Source: Gnetum montanum
Lineage: Eukaryota > Streptophyta > Gnetopsida > Gnetales > Gnetaceae
Direction: 5' to 3'
Length of the DNA: 64,000 nt
NCBI GenBank assembly: GCA_015680685.1
Contig: MNCI01010141.1
Coordinates: forward strand, 511,791 to 575,790
Part shown: positions 32,432 through 46,159 of the stretch, piece after piece
How positions within the stretch are numbered: position 1 is the stretch's first letter
Layout of the letters: the number at the start of each line of letters is the position of its first letter
Notes under the pieces: generated by a model
What the model saw: the letters and a program-made list of their open reading frames with translations, nothing else
Databases searched by the model: none
What the model was told of the DNA's origin: nothing
Program-made: the position numbers and the translations under genes

Positions 32432-34554
32432 TTATGCTGGATTGGATGATGTGGTCAGTCCATGAGTGTTTTGCTTCCACCTGTGGCCTATCCTAAAGAA
32501 AGGATGTTTCTGAGTTTGCAGTGGGGACCTACCAGTATCAACATTTCTATGCACATTTGTAGCACAAGTTGCATTCATTTGTTGAGAGTGTGGTGCCAAA
32601 CCTTCCTGTGTCATTGGTGGTGGCATGTGATGAGGTGGAGTATGAGAATATTAAGGGTAGGATGGATGGTAAGAAGCATGAGGTGGTGATCCCTTAGGAG
32701 ATGTCATGGGTTGATGGTACTTGGGAGTGATAGTGGTGATTTGAAGTAGAGGACATAGAACTAGTTAGAGAAATAGGGTATTGAACATAATATCTGTGCA
32801 ATTTTAGCAGGTAGGAAGGATAGGGCTAGTTTGGTGGTGGCCTCTCCCATGACTATGGGTTTTGCCACTATGGTTGATGATGGTGTTGAGACTGGTAATA
32901 AGTCCTCCTAGAATAGTACGGTTGGTTGTGGGGTTGTCTATAATTACGACATGGAAGAGGGAATCTCCTAGGCATGTGCTTTTGTATGAACTTCAGATTT
33001 AATGCACTTGCCCAATACTCATGTAGATGCAACAAGATCGGATGATGGCCGTTCAGATGGTCATATATGTAGATGTCACATCCATTATCTTCGTCTGTGG
33101 TTGAGTCTATAGCCTCACTTTCCTCAGCCATTTTTCTTGTTTATTGAAAAGTGTTCCTAGTTGTTTCTTGGTTCTACCTTCTTAGTTTATTGTGATCACT
33201 TGGTTTGTTTTACATGACCTTCTCCTCTACATTTTCTACCAAAGTTGTAACTTTGTCACATACACATTTTGACGTCCTATTAAATTTTGCTTCAAGTTCA
33301 TCGATAGACAAGGTTTGTTGNTTATTAAATTTTGCTTCAAGTTCATCGATAGACAAGGTTTGTTGTGGAATCACCTTGTCGAGAGCAGCCTCTTTCTCCT
33401 TACCATAGATATGGATCTCCTTCTTTTGAAGAGTTGGGTCCCAGTGATATTTCCTAACATTCTCACATTTGCATATCTCTCCTTTTTTAGCACCGTGCTT
33501 GATTAGCTCTTAAATTTGATGAGTTCGTAGCTCATATAATTGACCTAGGGCATACATCCTAAGGGTCTCCCTTATTTCAGTACGAAGCCCATCTATGATG
33601 TGGAAAAGTTGCCTTTCCTTGGAGAAACCATGGCCTGGGCATCTATTCAATAGGAAATAATATCTAAGGCCATGTTTAAGGGTTCATGTTGTCCTTGTCT
33701 CCATCCTTGGATCTTTCTCCTTAGTTTGGACACTCTTGCATAAGTTTGGGATTTCTCGTTGAAGAGCTCAAACATTGTGGACCATCATGGGATTGAGTTT
33801 AGTTTCAACAATCTTTACCATACTTTGGCTCTATTGATTAGTGTCCTAGGAAAGAGTTTAGTTTTTGCCATCCACTTTCAATGTTGTAGAAAGCATAGGC
33901 ATCATGAAAGGCTTGTAAGTGATGTTGTGGATTTGAATCATAACCTTATGCAAATTTAGGAATATTATTCATATCAAGCATAGGTAGGTGACTCTCTTTG
34001 TGATGCCTACGAGATATCTTAACTACCTCTGTGATCTTCATTAGGCTCTTAGTGGCTAACAAGGGTTCATTGTCATCAGATAAGTTGTGAAGGAAAGTTC
34101 TAGTTCTATTTGTTTGATTGTGACGATGCTGTCTATGTTCATGTTGATGTCTTTGAATTTTCCTATGGGTTCGATTTCTATTTTTATTCCGACCCTTTAG
34201 TGGAGCTTTATCCCCATACCTACGTTCATCTTCGTTAGAACTAGATGTTGAAGGGGGAGAGGAAGATGAGGAACTAGAAGGATTGCCATGGCTTCTATGA
34301 TGTTCCTTAGGGTCCCTTGATTTCGAGGAGGTCTTAGGCCTTGAGGCCTTTCCTTGTCCAAGACTTACTTCATCCTCCCTAGGATTGTTTGCCTTCAATG
34401 AATGTAGTCTTTGAGTGTTGTCAAGGTAATCATGAACATATGAAACACTTGCATGAGGTTGGTCACTCCAACTTTCTTCAACATATATCTCGTTAGTTCT
34501 CCAATAAATGCTTTTTCTATACAGTGCATTATCACTTCCTTGTGAAAGAGACAT
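32432..34554 (-). pseudogene. Element 2 gag
   Basis: It starts MSLSQGSDNALYRKSIYWRT (minus, 34554). An open frame of 202 codons runs to 33946 with a Ser/Arg/His-rich middle and 'SDDNEPLLATKSLMKITEVV', which element 1 also has. The gag core follows in broken frames at 33945-33560 ('WGWRQGQ'-type blocks near 33690), then a finger remnant at about 33080-33030 where C-x2-C..H..C has become C-D-I-Y..H..H. The Pro-rich tail (32626-32432, 'PPPMTQEGLAPHSQQMNAT') matches element 1. The core is disturbed further by the N-gap artefact at 33321. Confidence 0.75.
33278..33365. other. Assembly-gap artefact: 43-bp copy on each side of one N
   Basis: Bases 33278-33320 and 33323-33365 are identical, with N at 33321. 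This pattern arises when overlapping contig ends are joined with a gap symbol instead of being merged. The true sequence probably has one copy. Confidence 0.85.
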
Positions 34555-34670
34555 TGTTGTTGGTTTATCATGTGTGTGATTTAATATTTTCTCAAAGATA
34601 TATAGTTAATACATTTACAATGATTTTGTGTAATATAACTAATCTAGATAACTAGCACCATCCTCGACAA

Positions 34671-35553
34671 TGATGAGTGGCGAGGTACCCTTATGCCCAA
34701 CCATACGAATCACAAGCGTTCACGCACGATCCAATCGAATTCCATGGATGGGACTAGTTGTGTATCTAAACCATTATGCTTTGATCACAGTTCACTGTCT
34801 TCCCACTTGGACCAGTGGTAGCTTTGTCACATATGGTTTAGTCCAAAGTGAGGCATATGATTGATTTTTCCTAATCCTATGCTGCTCCTAATGACAATAA
34901 AGGGATAAATTAATTAAGCTAATGAAAAATGAAATGTAAAGTATAAACTAGCCTATGTGTGATGAGTATCCATTCCTAATTTTCTGTAGATGTCTTGGAC
35001 TTTGTATAACTATTGCTAGGGTTGCCAAGTGTACGTCATTGGGCTTACCAAATGATACACTGCTGGGTTACCAAGTAATTACAATTAAACACTCGTGATT
35101 AGTTGTATTCATTCCACTTAATGATAGGAATCATAAATAGCAGTAAAGGGAAACATTAACTAAGGAATAGAGTAAATAATTAAGCAATTAAATCAATAAT
35201 AAATTTAGTGGATGCTGCAATGATGGAGGTAATCATGATCTTTATTTCTGGTCATGTAACATGTCCAAGTATGTCACACTTGAATAAGGATGCCATACAG
35301 TCACAAACATCACATTGCGGGCATGCACTGGGAATAACATAACTTAAAATCACAAAGCTATAAAAAACTATTTAAAAAGTAACAACAAAACTATGTCTCA
35401 ATTGTGCACCCAAGTGTTGTATTTATAGGCTGGCATGGAAGAGACGATATCGAATATTTAAAATTGTTTCTTGGGACTTGATATCGTGTATCCGATATTG
35501 GAGCCTTGATATCAGGTATCCAATATCAGGGCTGACACAATCATGACTCATCA
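34671..35553 (-). repeat. 5' LTR of element 2
   Basis: Reverse-complement begins 'tgatgagtcatgattgtgtc', with GATATC/GATATT words at the U3 start ('acgatatcaagtccc', 'cgatatcgtctctt') and a TATAAATA box ('gcctataaatacaac'). The primer site next to it (34654-34670) has lost several bases compared with the tRNA-Asp complement. Confidence 0.93.
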
Positions 35554-35558
35554 ATAGA

Positions 35559-38500
35559 AAAATATTTTCATTGAAAAACAAAAACCTATAAAATTTATCT
35601 ACTTAGATCAAAGCCTATAGTCATTGAACAAAAACCTTTTAATGAAGATGAAAATACTAATTCCTTTTTATAGTGTAGCTAAGCTTATTGAACCTCTCGT
35701 CATTAAATGTTGTCATGAATTCTTTCATTTGAATGATGCTAGTCATCCAAGCTTGGCCATACTTGTTGATTTTCCAAAATAGTTTTTGGACAACAACTAA
35801 TGTCATCCTATTGCAAAGTTTAGGTTGGATCCAAAAATAGTACAAGAGCATGTAGAATCTGAATGTCTTGAAATGTTACTTCAATTGCTCCTAAAAGTTG
35901 AGTACCCCATCTATGTGGTTTTGCTTTACTCAATACTTTGGTTAAGAATAAATATAATGAAGCTTGTAGCTTTTCTTTCAATTTTGGTTTTAGTCTAAAG
36001 TATAAAACACCAACAAATGACCACATATAGCACTAACCAAAAGCTTATATTTTAGAGCTTATTTTGATTAATTTGATGAATCACTTAGAATCAATTAAAA
36101 AAGATAATTTTTTGATAGAATTTGTAGTTATCAAAAAGTTATTACTCATGAGTTATGTCATTATTAAAAATAAAAGTCATAGTAGATAATTAGACATTAT
36201 TAAAGATTATTTTTAGGTATTTTTTGTTAGGCTTGCATTGTAGAACTAGCAAAAAAGTTGGGTGCTTTCTTTATAGATAATATTTTCTACATTATAATCT
36301 AGAGGAGCAAGAGGAGGAGTAGCACCAACATGTGTTGAACTAGATTTTAGAAGAAGGCTTCTAGTGATTAATTTTGTGCATAAACAAAAGCAACCAATCT
36401 AATTTTAAGATTTTGAAATTGGATATGGGCAAAAAAACTTTAAAAGGATGCAAAATTTCAAAGTTAAATGAGAAAGTAGAGCAATGAAGATTGTGATGTA
36501 TGAGAAAATGCTAATAAGAATTGAAAATTTTCCACTACAAGGTATATGAAATTTGTTGGAAGATCATTGCATTGAAAGCTAAGTTTGCTCTATAAAAAGC
36601 TAGAGCCAAAGAAAATCAAACAAAGAAGTAGTTATAAAGTTTGCCCAAGAAAAAAAATTGTATGGAAGTTATGATCACTACATTGGAAGCTATTATCAAA
36701 GTAGATCCAACCAAGAAGTGACTTGAAAAAAATGATGATGAAAAAACTTACAAAGAAGTGATAATTTGTGAACTTCTTAATGATAAAAAAGAAAGGAAGA
36801 AAAAACTCCTTGATATTTATTTTGTTGAGGTAGAGGGATAAGAAGCTGAAGAAAATTAAAAAAGTGATGGCAGTGATACCTAAAATAATGCATATTAAAT
36901 CATTTAAAATAAAACAAGTAGTTCATTTTGAGCTGAAAAATGGTAAACTTAGGCATATTGCTGTTAGCTTTACAATGTAGATGATAGACCAAAAGATTTG
37001 GGTGAATGAAAACCTTATCAAAACATAAGTTGCCAAAATATATGTAGAATGAAAGAAAGTGAATAAAGATAGATCAGAAAGTTTTATGGCAATTTTGAAT
37101 ATAAAAGATAATGTTGTAATTGTCAAAACTAAGTATTCAAAAAAATTCACAAAGAAGATAGCATGTCTTAATTGTGGATTTTTAAACATTGATGGATTAG
37201 TAGTAGATAAAGTAAATGTGTTATTTAATATATCTTTCTTTAATAGATTTGACATTTTTGAGAATTGGAAAATTAAAAAATTTCTAGGAATATTTGTTTT
37301 TGAATTTTCTATTTTATCTTTTATTTTTAGAAGAAATGTAGATAGCGAAAGACCATTAAGAGGTTTGGATGTCTTGATTTAAAATTCTCTTTGTTAACAA
37401 CTTCAAATAAAAAAGATAGATGCATATAGTTAGTATAGTTGACTAAAAATATTGCAACGAAAATAACTTTTATTCTTATAGTTTTACTACTTTACACCTA
37501 GAGAAGCTACTCTTTATGAGTGACAAGGTTGCTCATTGGATTTTCCTTTCTAGTCCCTTAGCAAAGATGTTTCTAGTTTTGCTTGGTGAGGAAAAATTTA
37601 TCTTTATGGTAACTTTCATGTTAGAATGGGTTTTGATCATATTTTTATTAGTCACTGGAATCCTTAAGGCTTTTCAAAATATTAGAAAAGTGCAAAATGG
37701 AACTCGTTCTCTAAAGATAAACATTTTAATCACAAGGAAAAGCTTTTGTTAGAGTATAAATAAGGACTAAATCTATTGGTTTTAAATGACATCAATAAAG
37801 ATCCAAAATTAGATGGCTTTAGTTTTAAGGTACCTGAAGAAATAATTGGATTTTATCATTGCCATTTCTTATTTATGTTATTAATGAATATACAACATAT
37901 TTGATATTCTAGGTGTAAAATCACTTTAGAATAACTATAAAAATGAAGAAGGATTTTCAAAACGAAATTTGAAAGATTTGGAATCCAAATGGATCTTAAC
38001 AAAATTTCTACTTATAGCTACCTTCATTATTTTAAATGTTTAAAATACAAATAATCAATAATGATATGATAAAGAGAGATTAAGATAATAATAATAATAA
38101 TAATTTTATTGAAGACTTAGAAGTCACTACAGACTATCAATCCATATAAAAAATTGATTTAGACTAAGAATAAAAAAATTGTTGGATTAAAAAAAACCTT
38201 GTCTATTATAAATGATATAAAAAGGTCCTAGATGTTTTTGACATTTAATTCAAAGCAAGGGTATAATAGCCTATGATTTCTTTCTCAAAGATACTAAAAG
38301 GTTTTATTAGGCTTTGTTTCATAGTAATAATAGAATAGAAGATTTTTATAATAGTGATAATACATTGCTTATTTCTTTTGATGACATAATGTAAAGGATA
38401 AAAATATTGACAACAAGAAAAATTTCTAATGCAAACAACATGTTTGGAGAAATGCTTAAATGAGGAGGGTAATTTGTATTGAATGCTGTTTGGAAGAAAT

Positions 38501-38650
38501 TAAATTTAGCTATGCAAATGGAATTATTAAAGGAATAGTGTATGAATAAGGAAGTGATGTCTTTTTTTTTTTAAAAGATAGAAAATATTTAAATAATTAG
38601 ATTAATTGTAATCAATAATCTTTTTGCCCAATTTTTAGGCACTATTTTAT
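35559..38650. other. AT-rich region, possibly upstream part of a decayed LINE
   Basis: Short open frames (for example 37059-37382 and 37516-37752 plus) show no motif I can assign. Because a LINE reverse transcriptase follows on the plus strand from about 38660, this may be its ORF1 and endonuclease part, too decayed to identify. Confidence 0.3.
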
Positions 38651-38659
38651 AATCTATGC

Positions 38660-38826
38660 TTAGAAGATGAGTTAAAAAAATAAGGTGTGTAAAATTTTGT
38701 AAGTAAAATTTACACAATAACATTCTATCATAGATCATCTCATCACTTTAAAATATCTTATTAATAATAGAGCAAAAGGTCCACACAATTTCTCTAAGCT
38801 TTATGATTTTGCTATTCAAAACAAGT
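38660..38826 (+). pseudogene. LINE reverse transcriptase, part 1 (split by element 3)
   Basis: A plus-strand frame reads 'HSIIDHLITLKYLINNRAKG' then 'HNFSKLYDFAIQNK'. This matches the LINE RT block QxGFR..S..DH..TL..L.E, which precedes the catalytic 'CFVDFxKAFD' segment. In this copy that segment is shortened or lost. The piece ends at the insertion point of element 3 (CAAGT). When the element and one duplication copy are left out, the frame runs on, in phase, into part 2 at 58521. Confidence 0.65.
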
Positions 38827-39702
38827 TGATGACCAGTGACATATCCTAATACTCTACCATACAACTCACAAGTGTTCATGTGTGACTAGATTGTAATTCA
38901 TTGATGGATAATATAAGTATGCTAATAGTTGATATTAAGTTCACAATTGTAGTCTTCCGACTTTGAGTTAGTGAAGTTTAAGTGTATGGTTTAACTCATA
39001 GGGATGCATATGATATGTGATGTTGTAAAGCTCAAATTAAACGTAGTGGTAAACATGATTAAAAATGGAATCAAAATTTAAGGCCAAGTGATGTAGAATT
39101 GGAAATCTATTCTAGCCTAGAGCGATGAGTATCTAGTCCTGGCTTGTCAGTCACGTCTTGGGCTTACATAATTGTCACTGGGATTACTAAGTGGAGTCAC
39201 TACTGAGCAAATTAAGAAAAACCACTACTAGGTTACCAAACAATTACACTTAAATGCTTAAAGCTAGCTGTACTCATTCCACTTAACTATAGAGCATGAA
39301 AAGTAAAGTACTTGAAAATGTAAAGAGTTAAGCTAATGTAAATAGGAAAATTATGCTAAGTGAACAAAAAACCTAAGGAAATGCTACAATGATGAAAAAT
39401 AGTCTTGATCTTTATTATCATTTATGAATTGTGCCCAAGTACAATTCACTTAAATAAAGACTCCATTCAATTGCTTAACACCACATTGTAGGCATTCACT
39501 CGTGCTAATACTATGAAATAAAATTGTAAGAGTTTTGGTAATAATTGGCAAAAATTGTTATTATTTGTGCATCCAATGTTAGTATTTAGAGGGTTGCATA
39601 GCTCTTGAGACATCACATCAACAATGACGTAGCATGAGCTACGATATCATTGATACAATATTGTAGATACAATGGCACACTTGAGAAAAAATGGATTTAT
39701 CA
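38827..39702 (-). repeat. 3' LTR of element 3
   Basis: Reverse-complement starts 'tgataaatccattttttctc'; the polypurine tract next to it (minus) is 'caattgttggggta'. The U3 start holds 'caatattgtatcaatgatatcgta' and 'gctcatgctacgtcattg', a decayed form of the palindrome array. Confidence 0.9.
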
Positions 39703-41592
39703 TACCCCAACAATTGACTAGAAACTCATTTTCGAGTTAAGAAAAAATAAGGATAGAATCCCTTACAAAATTGGGAGGTAGACTCAAACTTGACTTGGCT
39801 AACTATTGACATGAATTTGAATGTGACATTGGTGTTTTTAGAAAATGGAACACAGTTGACATTGACTGTACAGGAAAAATAAAACAAAAACAAAGTAGCC
39901 TGATGTAGCTTTTAGGTTTTAGGTAGTGGAGGCTCCTCCATTGGGTTCTTCCCTTTATTATTAGGCTTCTAAAGCTGGTATCTATTTAGGAGTGTTTGAA
40001 GATTTTTTTCCTTTTTCTTGGGATCATGTATCATCTATGCAGATTGTGCAATGTTCGATGAAGTTGGTACCTCCCATGGGCATGGTAGTTGTGGGAACAT
40101 CTTGTTGGCTTTGATGTATCATGTTGAAAACTGCCTTTGTTCTTCTTTAAATGCCTTGGACACCTTTCTCGACTTTTAGTAATCAGTCATCTGGCACTTT
40201 AGGTTTGCTACAACATCCTTTTATCCTTTGTATCCAACCTTTACAATTTTAAGTTCTGAGTTTGCTACATGCAAAATTTTCAAGGAATCCTTTCAATCAA
40301 CAAAATCTTTCTCATACATGGCATAAATGGTTGCTACTTGTTGCTTAAGATTATTGCATGGCTAACTTGCTATTAAAATTGCTAGGTTAGCATATCGAAG
40401 GTTAGTTAACCTCATGTACTTTATCTAGTCTTCGATTTGTAGGTCTTTATTCTTTATCTCGATCTAGTGGATGTGGGCTAAGCTATCAAGGATGGGCTAC
40501 CCGTTGGGTGTTTGTGTAGTGATGGAATTGATTCTAGCCTTTGACATTTAGGTCTCCTTTTCATTTATCTACTTATACACACCCACTTGATTCCTAAAAT
40601 GCTCCTTGAGCTTCTCATGCTTTTTGGCCTTGTTTTATCATGCGCTTATTTCAATTGCAAACTTTTAGTGAATGATGTGCACTTCCTCCATTCATAAGGT
40701 TATATTTTCATGAGCCAATTTGTTCATGTCTTAGTTGACATGAATGAACTATTCTTGCAATTGATGAATTCTTTCTTTGAAAACATTCTTTTGCTTCTCA
40801 ATGTTAGTCAACCAGGTGTTATCTACAACAAGATTTTTATTCTTCTCTTTTAGGGCAATAAGAGATTTGGCATGTGCGTATGTTTGAGCTTCATCTACTA
40901 AGGAATTTCACATAGCCTTCTCTCCACTTGTATGTTTTTGAGATTCAGCTACGTCACTTGATTGGTTTTGAACTATTCAAGCTAGTTTGAAGCTACAAGT
41001 TGTGCAGGGTCCATTCTTTCTACTCTCACTAGTTCTACTAGTAGCATCTACACTTCATTTTCAACATGCTCTACCCTCATTTTTTCCATTACCAAATTTT
41101 CTTTTGTGATATGAAATCAAATTGCATTGTAGTGATATCACTAGGAATATTAAAGAGATTCCAGGTAACTTGTTTGCAACAGTTTGTCAAGAATGTCTTC
41201 ATGCTTTGTTGGTGTCATTAAGGTATTGGCGAGTATTTGAGCATCTTTGGTTCCAAAAATATCACTTAGTAGCACAACGGTAACATTAAAAAAACTCTTT
41301 GAAGTGGTTAGCTATCAATTTTCTTGCTCCTACTATATCTTCGTGTTGCTTGACTACAATTGTGACACCTTCACCAATTTCTAGCATTACTTGAAAGGAT
41401 GTAGTGTTCCTTGATATCTGTTGTGCCCAATCCTCTTCTCCTCCTGCCTGCAAAGATACTTATCTACTAGTAGGTCCTGTGGAAACTATAGGTATTATAG
41501 AGCTTTCTCATACTCTGTAAAGGGCAGAACCCTCCCTTGCTCCCCAGGTAATGGGATCTATGATTTGGCATAAATGGCTCATAGAAGGATGG
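39703..41592 (-). pseudogene. Element 3 coiled-coil region of the second ORF
   Basis: No long open frame survives, but the sequence follows element 2 27123-28950 closely. For example, 'gttagcatatcgaaggttag' corresponds to 'ttggcatatctgaggttag' in element 2, and the final PPT-side block is the same. A solo LTR (41593-42536) cuts it from the Transposase_32-like part. Confidence 0.55.
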
Positions 41593-42536
41593 TGATGAGT
41601 AGTGAGCTACCCCTACACCTAACCATATGAATCATGAAGTGTTCACATGTGGTCCAGTTAAATTCTATAGGCTCTATAGTTTCTGGTACACTAGTCTTAT
41701 AGAAAGTGAACCTTGCCCTAATGGTCATTCATTGTCTTTCGAATTACACTTCTAATGCACATGATATGATCAAGTATAATCGAGGCATATGATTTTTATT
41801 ATTTTTTGTCTTATTTTCTTTGGTGCTTAAAGTAAAGAGATGAAGTAATTTAACAACTAATTTAGTTTAACTAAATAACTAATCTCTAACTAGTTCTAAC
41901 ATAAGCATTCGGTCCTACTTTCTATACATGTCTTGAACCCACGTATCCACTATTGGGTTACCAAGTGCTACGCTATTGGGTGCACCAAGTAATAGTGTTG
42001 CTGGGATTACCAAGCGAATATGTGTTTATGCTCGAAATGGTCATACTTATGTGTTTAATCTATTTATCTTAATTAATTAATTGATCATTTGAAGTCTAAT
42101 TTAGCTTAATTAATGGCATAATTAATGAAAATAATAAATGCATAAATAAATCATTAATCTATTTTAAGTGCTGTAAGGTTTGATCAAAAGGCTTGTCTCT
42201 ATTTCCATATACATTGGTGTGGTTCAGGTACAATAGTGCTCCAATAAAGATTCGTACACTTTCTAACTCCTGCTATGGGCACTTAGAGAAATATTCTAAC
42301 TTTGAAAAGGACAAACTATAAGAGCTCTGCTACTACTATGACTTGAATGATCATACACACAGTTGTGAGCTTGTATTTATAGTTTTTGCCACAAGATTGT
42401 GTTAATGGGGCCCTGTAGACATAGCAAATGCTATGTCGATGTGGCCCCGTCGATGGGACAACACCATGTAAATAGGACCCCATTGATGAGGCCATGTTAA
42501 CGTGGTTCCATCAACATGACACTTTGATGCTCATCA
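41593..42536 (-). repeat. Solo LTR of the same family, divergent U3 array
   Basis: A 944-bp LTR with TGATGAG...CTCATCA ends and no interior. Flanks gatgg (41588-41592) and gatag (42537-42541) match at 4 of 5 positions. In place of GATATC its U3 start has 'catcgacggggccacatcga'-type words, and a perfect 20-bp palindrome GACATAGCAAATGCTATGTC at 42418-42437. It was left by recombination between two LTRs. Confidence 0.85.
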
Positions 42537-43628
42537 GATAGTAATCTTGTGGCGGTGGTAAAGCATGTTTCTTAGGTCTATCACCTACAGGTGTTGATCC
42601 ACTGGGCCTTGCTTGTTGCTATAGATTAGTAGCTGGAATGTTATTGGTTGATGTAAATCTTGCTACTCCCTTAGTGCTTGCTAGCTTCTCTAGTTGATCT
42701 TTCTTGGTAGCATTGGCTTTGAAATTTCCATGTAGGATGCATTCTAGTCCTTTCTTGAAACATTGTTTATGTAACCTAGGATCCTTGCTTGCTTGAATAG
42801 CTTCTTGATTAGGCAAGGAAATGACAATGTCAATTTCCCTACCTTTTTCTCCTCAAACCTCCTTTGCATCTTTAGGAAGATCATATGGGCGATATTAGCA
42901 TTGAAATTTTTCATCAAAATTGCTTTTCCTCTGGCTGCATATGTAGAGATCCTATTGAGCCTTTTTATTGGGAACAAGTAATAGGTTCCAATCTTGAAAT
43001 AAATCTTTTCAATAGTAGTGAGCTCACTATAGTCTTTATCTTCCTTACGATAGGCTCTTTGTAGCCATAACTTTTTAGCATTGATGTTAGACCTTGTAGA
43101 GGTTTCTGTGACATTGGCTCTAACATTTGGAATGTTTAAGGCCTTTACTATTGCTTAAATAGAATATGGCATGGAGATTCCTTCAATTTTTATAGTTGCA
43201 TAATATTGCTTGTTTTTCCAATATTGATAAACCTCTCCTAAGTACCATTCAACATTGTTGGATAGGATTTGTCACAAGGGAGATTCTTGGAGTTACATCT
43301 TGATAACTTATAGAGCAAACTCCATGAATGGCCCAATGTTTAATTCCAAAATGATCGTGGACATCATAGATTTCTCCCAGATGGCCTGAAGGTAGTCTGC
43401 AAACAATGTGAGATATTATCCCTATTTAGGTGCTAGTGATGTCTATACTTTAGCTTGTGCTAACTATTCAATAGTAGGGGTATGTTAATAAATGCTAAAT
43501 GATTAGGCCTCTTGCTTTACATGTTTAGCCTATGAGGTTTGTCCTCTTGCTTGATCTCTTTCTCCACCTCTTGGTCTTTTGCTACTAAGTTGTGAGGGTC
43601 CCTCTACTGTAGATCTCTTGGGAGCCAT
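42537..43628 (-). pseudogene. Element 3 second ORF, Transposase_32-like domain
   Basis: The start context (minus, 43628) is 'gattgcaaATGGCTCCC', like the other copies but with the acceptor G changed. The domain is visible at 42977-42744: 'LNRISTYAARGKAILMKNFN', 'LTLSFPCLIKKLFKQARILG'. Upstream frames ('IYFKIGTYY'-type near 43000) are broken. Confidence 0.65.
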
Positions 43629-45808
43629 TTGCAATCATTAAGGATTCAAGATTACGAAGGGGTTTAAATAGGTTCCTAATGGTTCATAATCATTTCTTGT
43701 ATTCTTTCTTTGATTTAGCTTTTTATCATTTTTATCAGTTATGGCTCTTATCATGATTGCAGAGTTAGAGAAATTTCAAAAGGAATTTCCAATGGTTATA
43801 TCTTTGATTATTATGACCCCTCATAATTATCATTTTTTTATTTATCGTATTCTTGAGTGGTTGGTATGGTTGGTTAGGAGAATTGGTTAAGTCTATTGAA
43901 TTTTAATTAATTATTTAATTGAAATATTCTTATTATATTCTTATACTTACCCTTGATATTATATTCTAAGTGTTAGGAAATTTTGGCTTAATCTTCCTTT
44001 TCTATGTGCAATAAACACCTCCACGACTAAGTTGAGCACTTTGGGATTAATAGGGTTCAAGAATTTTGCAAATTGGAGTTGCAGTGAGGAAGTTATGGTG
44101 TTGGGAATTTTGGGAATTAGAGCTTGGAAAAATTACAAAAACTCCCTTGTGTTGAAATGGAAGAATGAAAATTTTTCTGGCTCCCCTACTCTTATATATT
44201 ATTTTTATATGCATGACATTGTTGATACAACATCGTAGCTTTGATGTCACAGATCATATGACATCGTAGTTATGATGTCATGCCAAAAAATTTTGAAATT
44301 TTGAAAACTTTTGATGGAGAAATTGAATCAATTGAATAGTTTGAAAGATATGGAGACTATCTAAAGGGTTTTGAATCATAGATGATGCTTAGATTTGAAA
44401 AATTTGGCGTTCAAGGATCATAAGTAAGGAATCTTGGTAACAAAGGCTTATTGGGTATATATGAGATGGATTGAGGATTATTAACATATGGAAGGATTAT
44501 AAAACTTTTGGAAAGTAAACTTGAGTGCTAAAGTATCTTGGAGGCATAAGATGATGTGGAATTGGTTGTCAAGTCTGAGGTATAAGAGTTATGCAAGTGG
44601 GTCTTCCCCAAAGTAGGCTTCAGCTCTTAATGCCCTTGTATAATCACAACTACAAGTGTCCATAGGCACTTAAGGAGTTGAATGTAAAACATAGTTATCT
44701 TCCAAGATACACATATCAGTATGGACTTAATGAGAAAATAACACTATATTATACCAAATTATGATTATATATATAGCAATGAGGTAGAATGAGAGTAGCA
44801 GGGATTACAAAACATGGGACATGAGGTGTCTTACCATAGGAATAATAAATTCTATATGTGATACATGGTCAAAGTAATCATTAGCCATTCCATCCAAGAT
44901 CCAAACTAAGTTCATTCCACTTACTAATGACATTGTATTACATCATCCCCAAGACTAACAACCACAAGACTACCATTGTTGCAAGAAGTATTATGACTTG
45001 GAAATGTAGTTCAAGGAAGGAGTTTATTAATAACACACTTATTTTTGAGATTTTTGAGAAGCCTTCTACCTTCAAGCATGGGTAACATGTTTTTCGAGTG
45101 GGACCCTTAGAAATTTTATTTTGTGCTTTTATTATATTTTTACTATGTTGGCCTTACTAGAAGACTACCTTCAGGAAAGGGTAACATGTCTTTCACATGA
45201 CATGGTAAGGAAATACTTATTGTACTCATACTTTCATTTTTCATTAGAACTCAAGAAAATAATACACTTAAAAATAGGATAAAACTCATAGTAGTAGTTT
45301 TAGAGAATCCACAAATTCCCTTGATGTCATACCCTTTTCATTCTCACTTGGTTCTTCACTCTTCTATGCAAGCATAATGATCACAAGTTTACTTTAGTTT
45401 TATTGTAGAAACTAATATCATTATGGCCATGGTAAGAACCTCTTATTACTAGAAATGAGTGGATGAATGATGTGGTCTCAATGTATATAGAATGAGTCAT
45501 TCATGATTTGATAATATAGGGATATCTTCACCTTATTGGGACTACATCTTGCTTTATTCCTTTACACTATATTGGAAAATTAACAAAAATATGTACAAAA
45601 AAATAGCGAAAATCATAGAAAAATGGAAAAATAAAAAAAGAATTTGAAAGATGTTAAAAAATAACAAATGTTTAAGAAATGAAAAAGTATAAAAGAATGA
45701 AAAGATATTAAAGAATATGAAAAAATAATAAGAAAAAGAAAAAATTATAACAAATAATTAAAAAAAATTAAAAAGCACTTATCAATTTCTATGTCAAGAT
45801 AGGGCATC
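43629..45808. other. Non-coding interior of element 3
   Basis: A spacer conserved with element 2 (blocks such as 'gacatgaggtgtctt'), with poly(A)-rich, AAAAAT-rich low complexity at 45600-45780. No gene is seen. A degenerate second G-tract lies at 44016-44031 (minus). Confidence 0.5.
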
Positions 45809-46159
45809 TTCCCCACAACTGAACTCATAGGCGAATATTCAAAAAATGAACCCTAGATCCCCTGGATCATATACTCTAAGTTTCTTATTTATATCCTTAG
45901 TGATTTAGTTTTTCATTTATTATTCCATAAGGACATATATCCCATTGGACTAGATGATTTGTCCATTTTAGAAGGTCCAACTATAGTTTCTTATTTATTC
46001 TTAAATTCAAATTTTGAGTTTACATTTTCACTATTTGCTAGTGTATGATTATGATTTAGGATATTCTTTTGTAAGTTCTTAGTTTGGATCATTTTCTTGG
46101 AATATGAGTTAATAAGTGAATCAGATGTTTCCATGCATATTTTAGAAAATTTTATGTTC

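Larger units (their letters stand above)
26236..35553 (-). mobile_element. LTR retrotransposon, element 2 (same family, non-autonomous)
   Basis: The 887-bp (26236-27122) and 883-bp (34671-35553) LTRs flank an 7.5-kb interior in minus orientation. The target duplication is perfect: ATAGA at 26231-26235 and 35554-35558. In minus order the interior holds a damaged tRNA-Asp primer site, gag, a conserved G-tract, the second ORF, the coiled coil and a polypurine tract. As in element 1 there is no RT or integrase, and no protease was recognised. Confidence 0.93.

Noticed and set aside
37059-37382. Plus-strand 107-codon frame before the LINE RT
   Set aside because: I could not place it in LINE ORF1 or endonuclease families; AT-rich chance frame is as likely.
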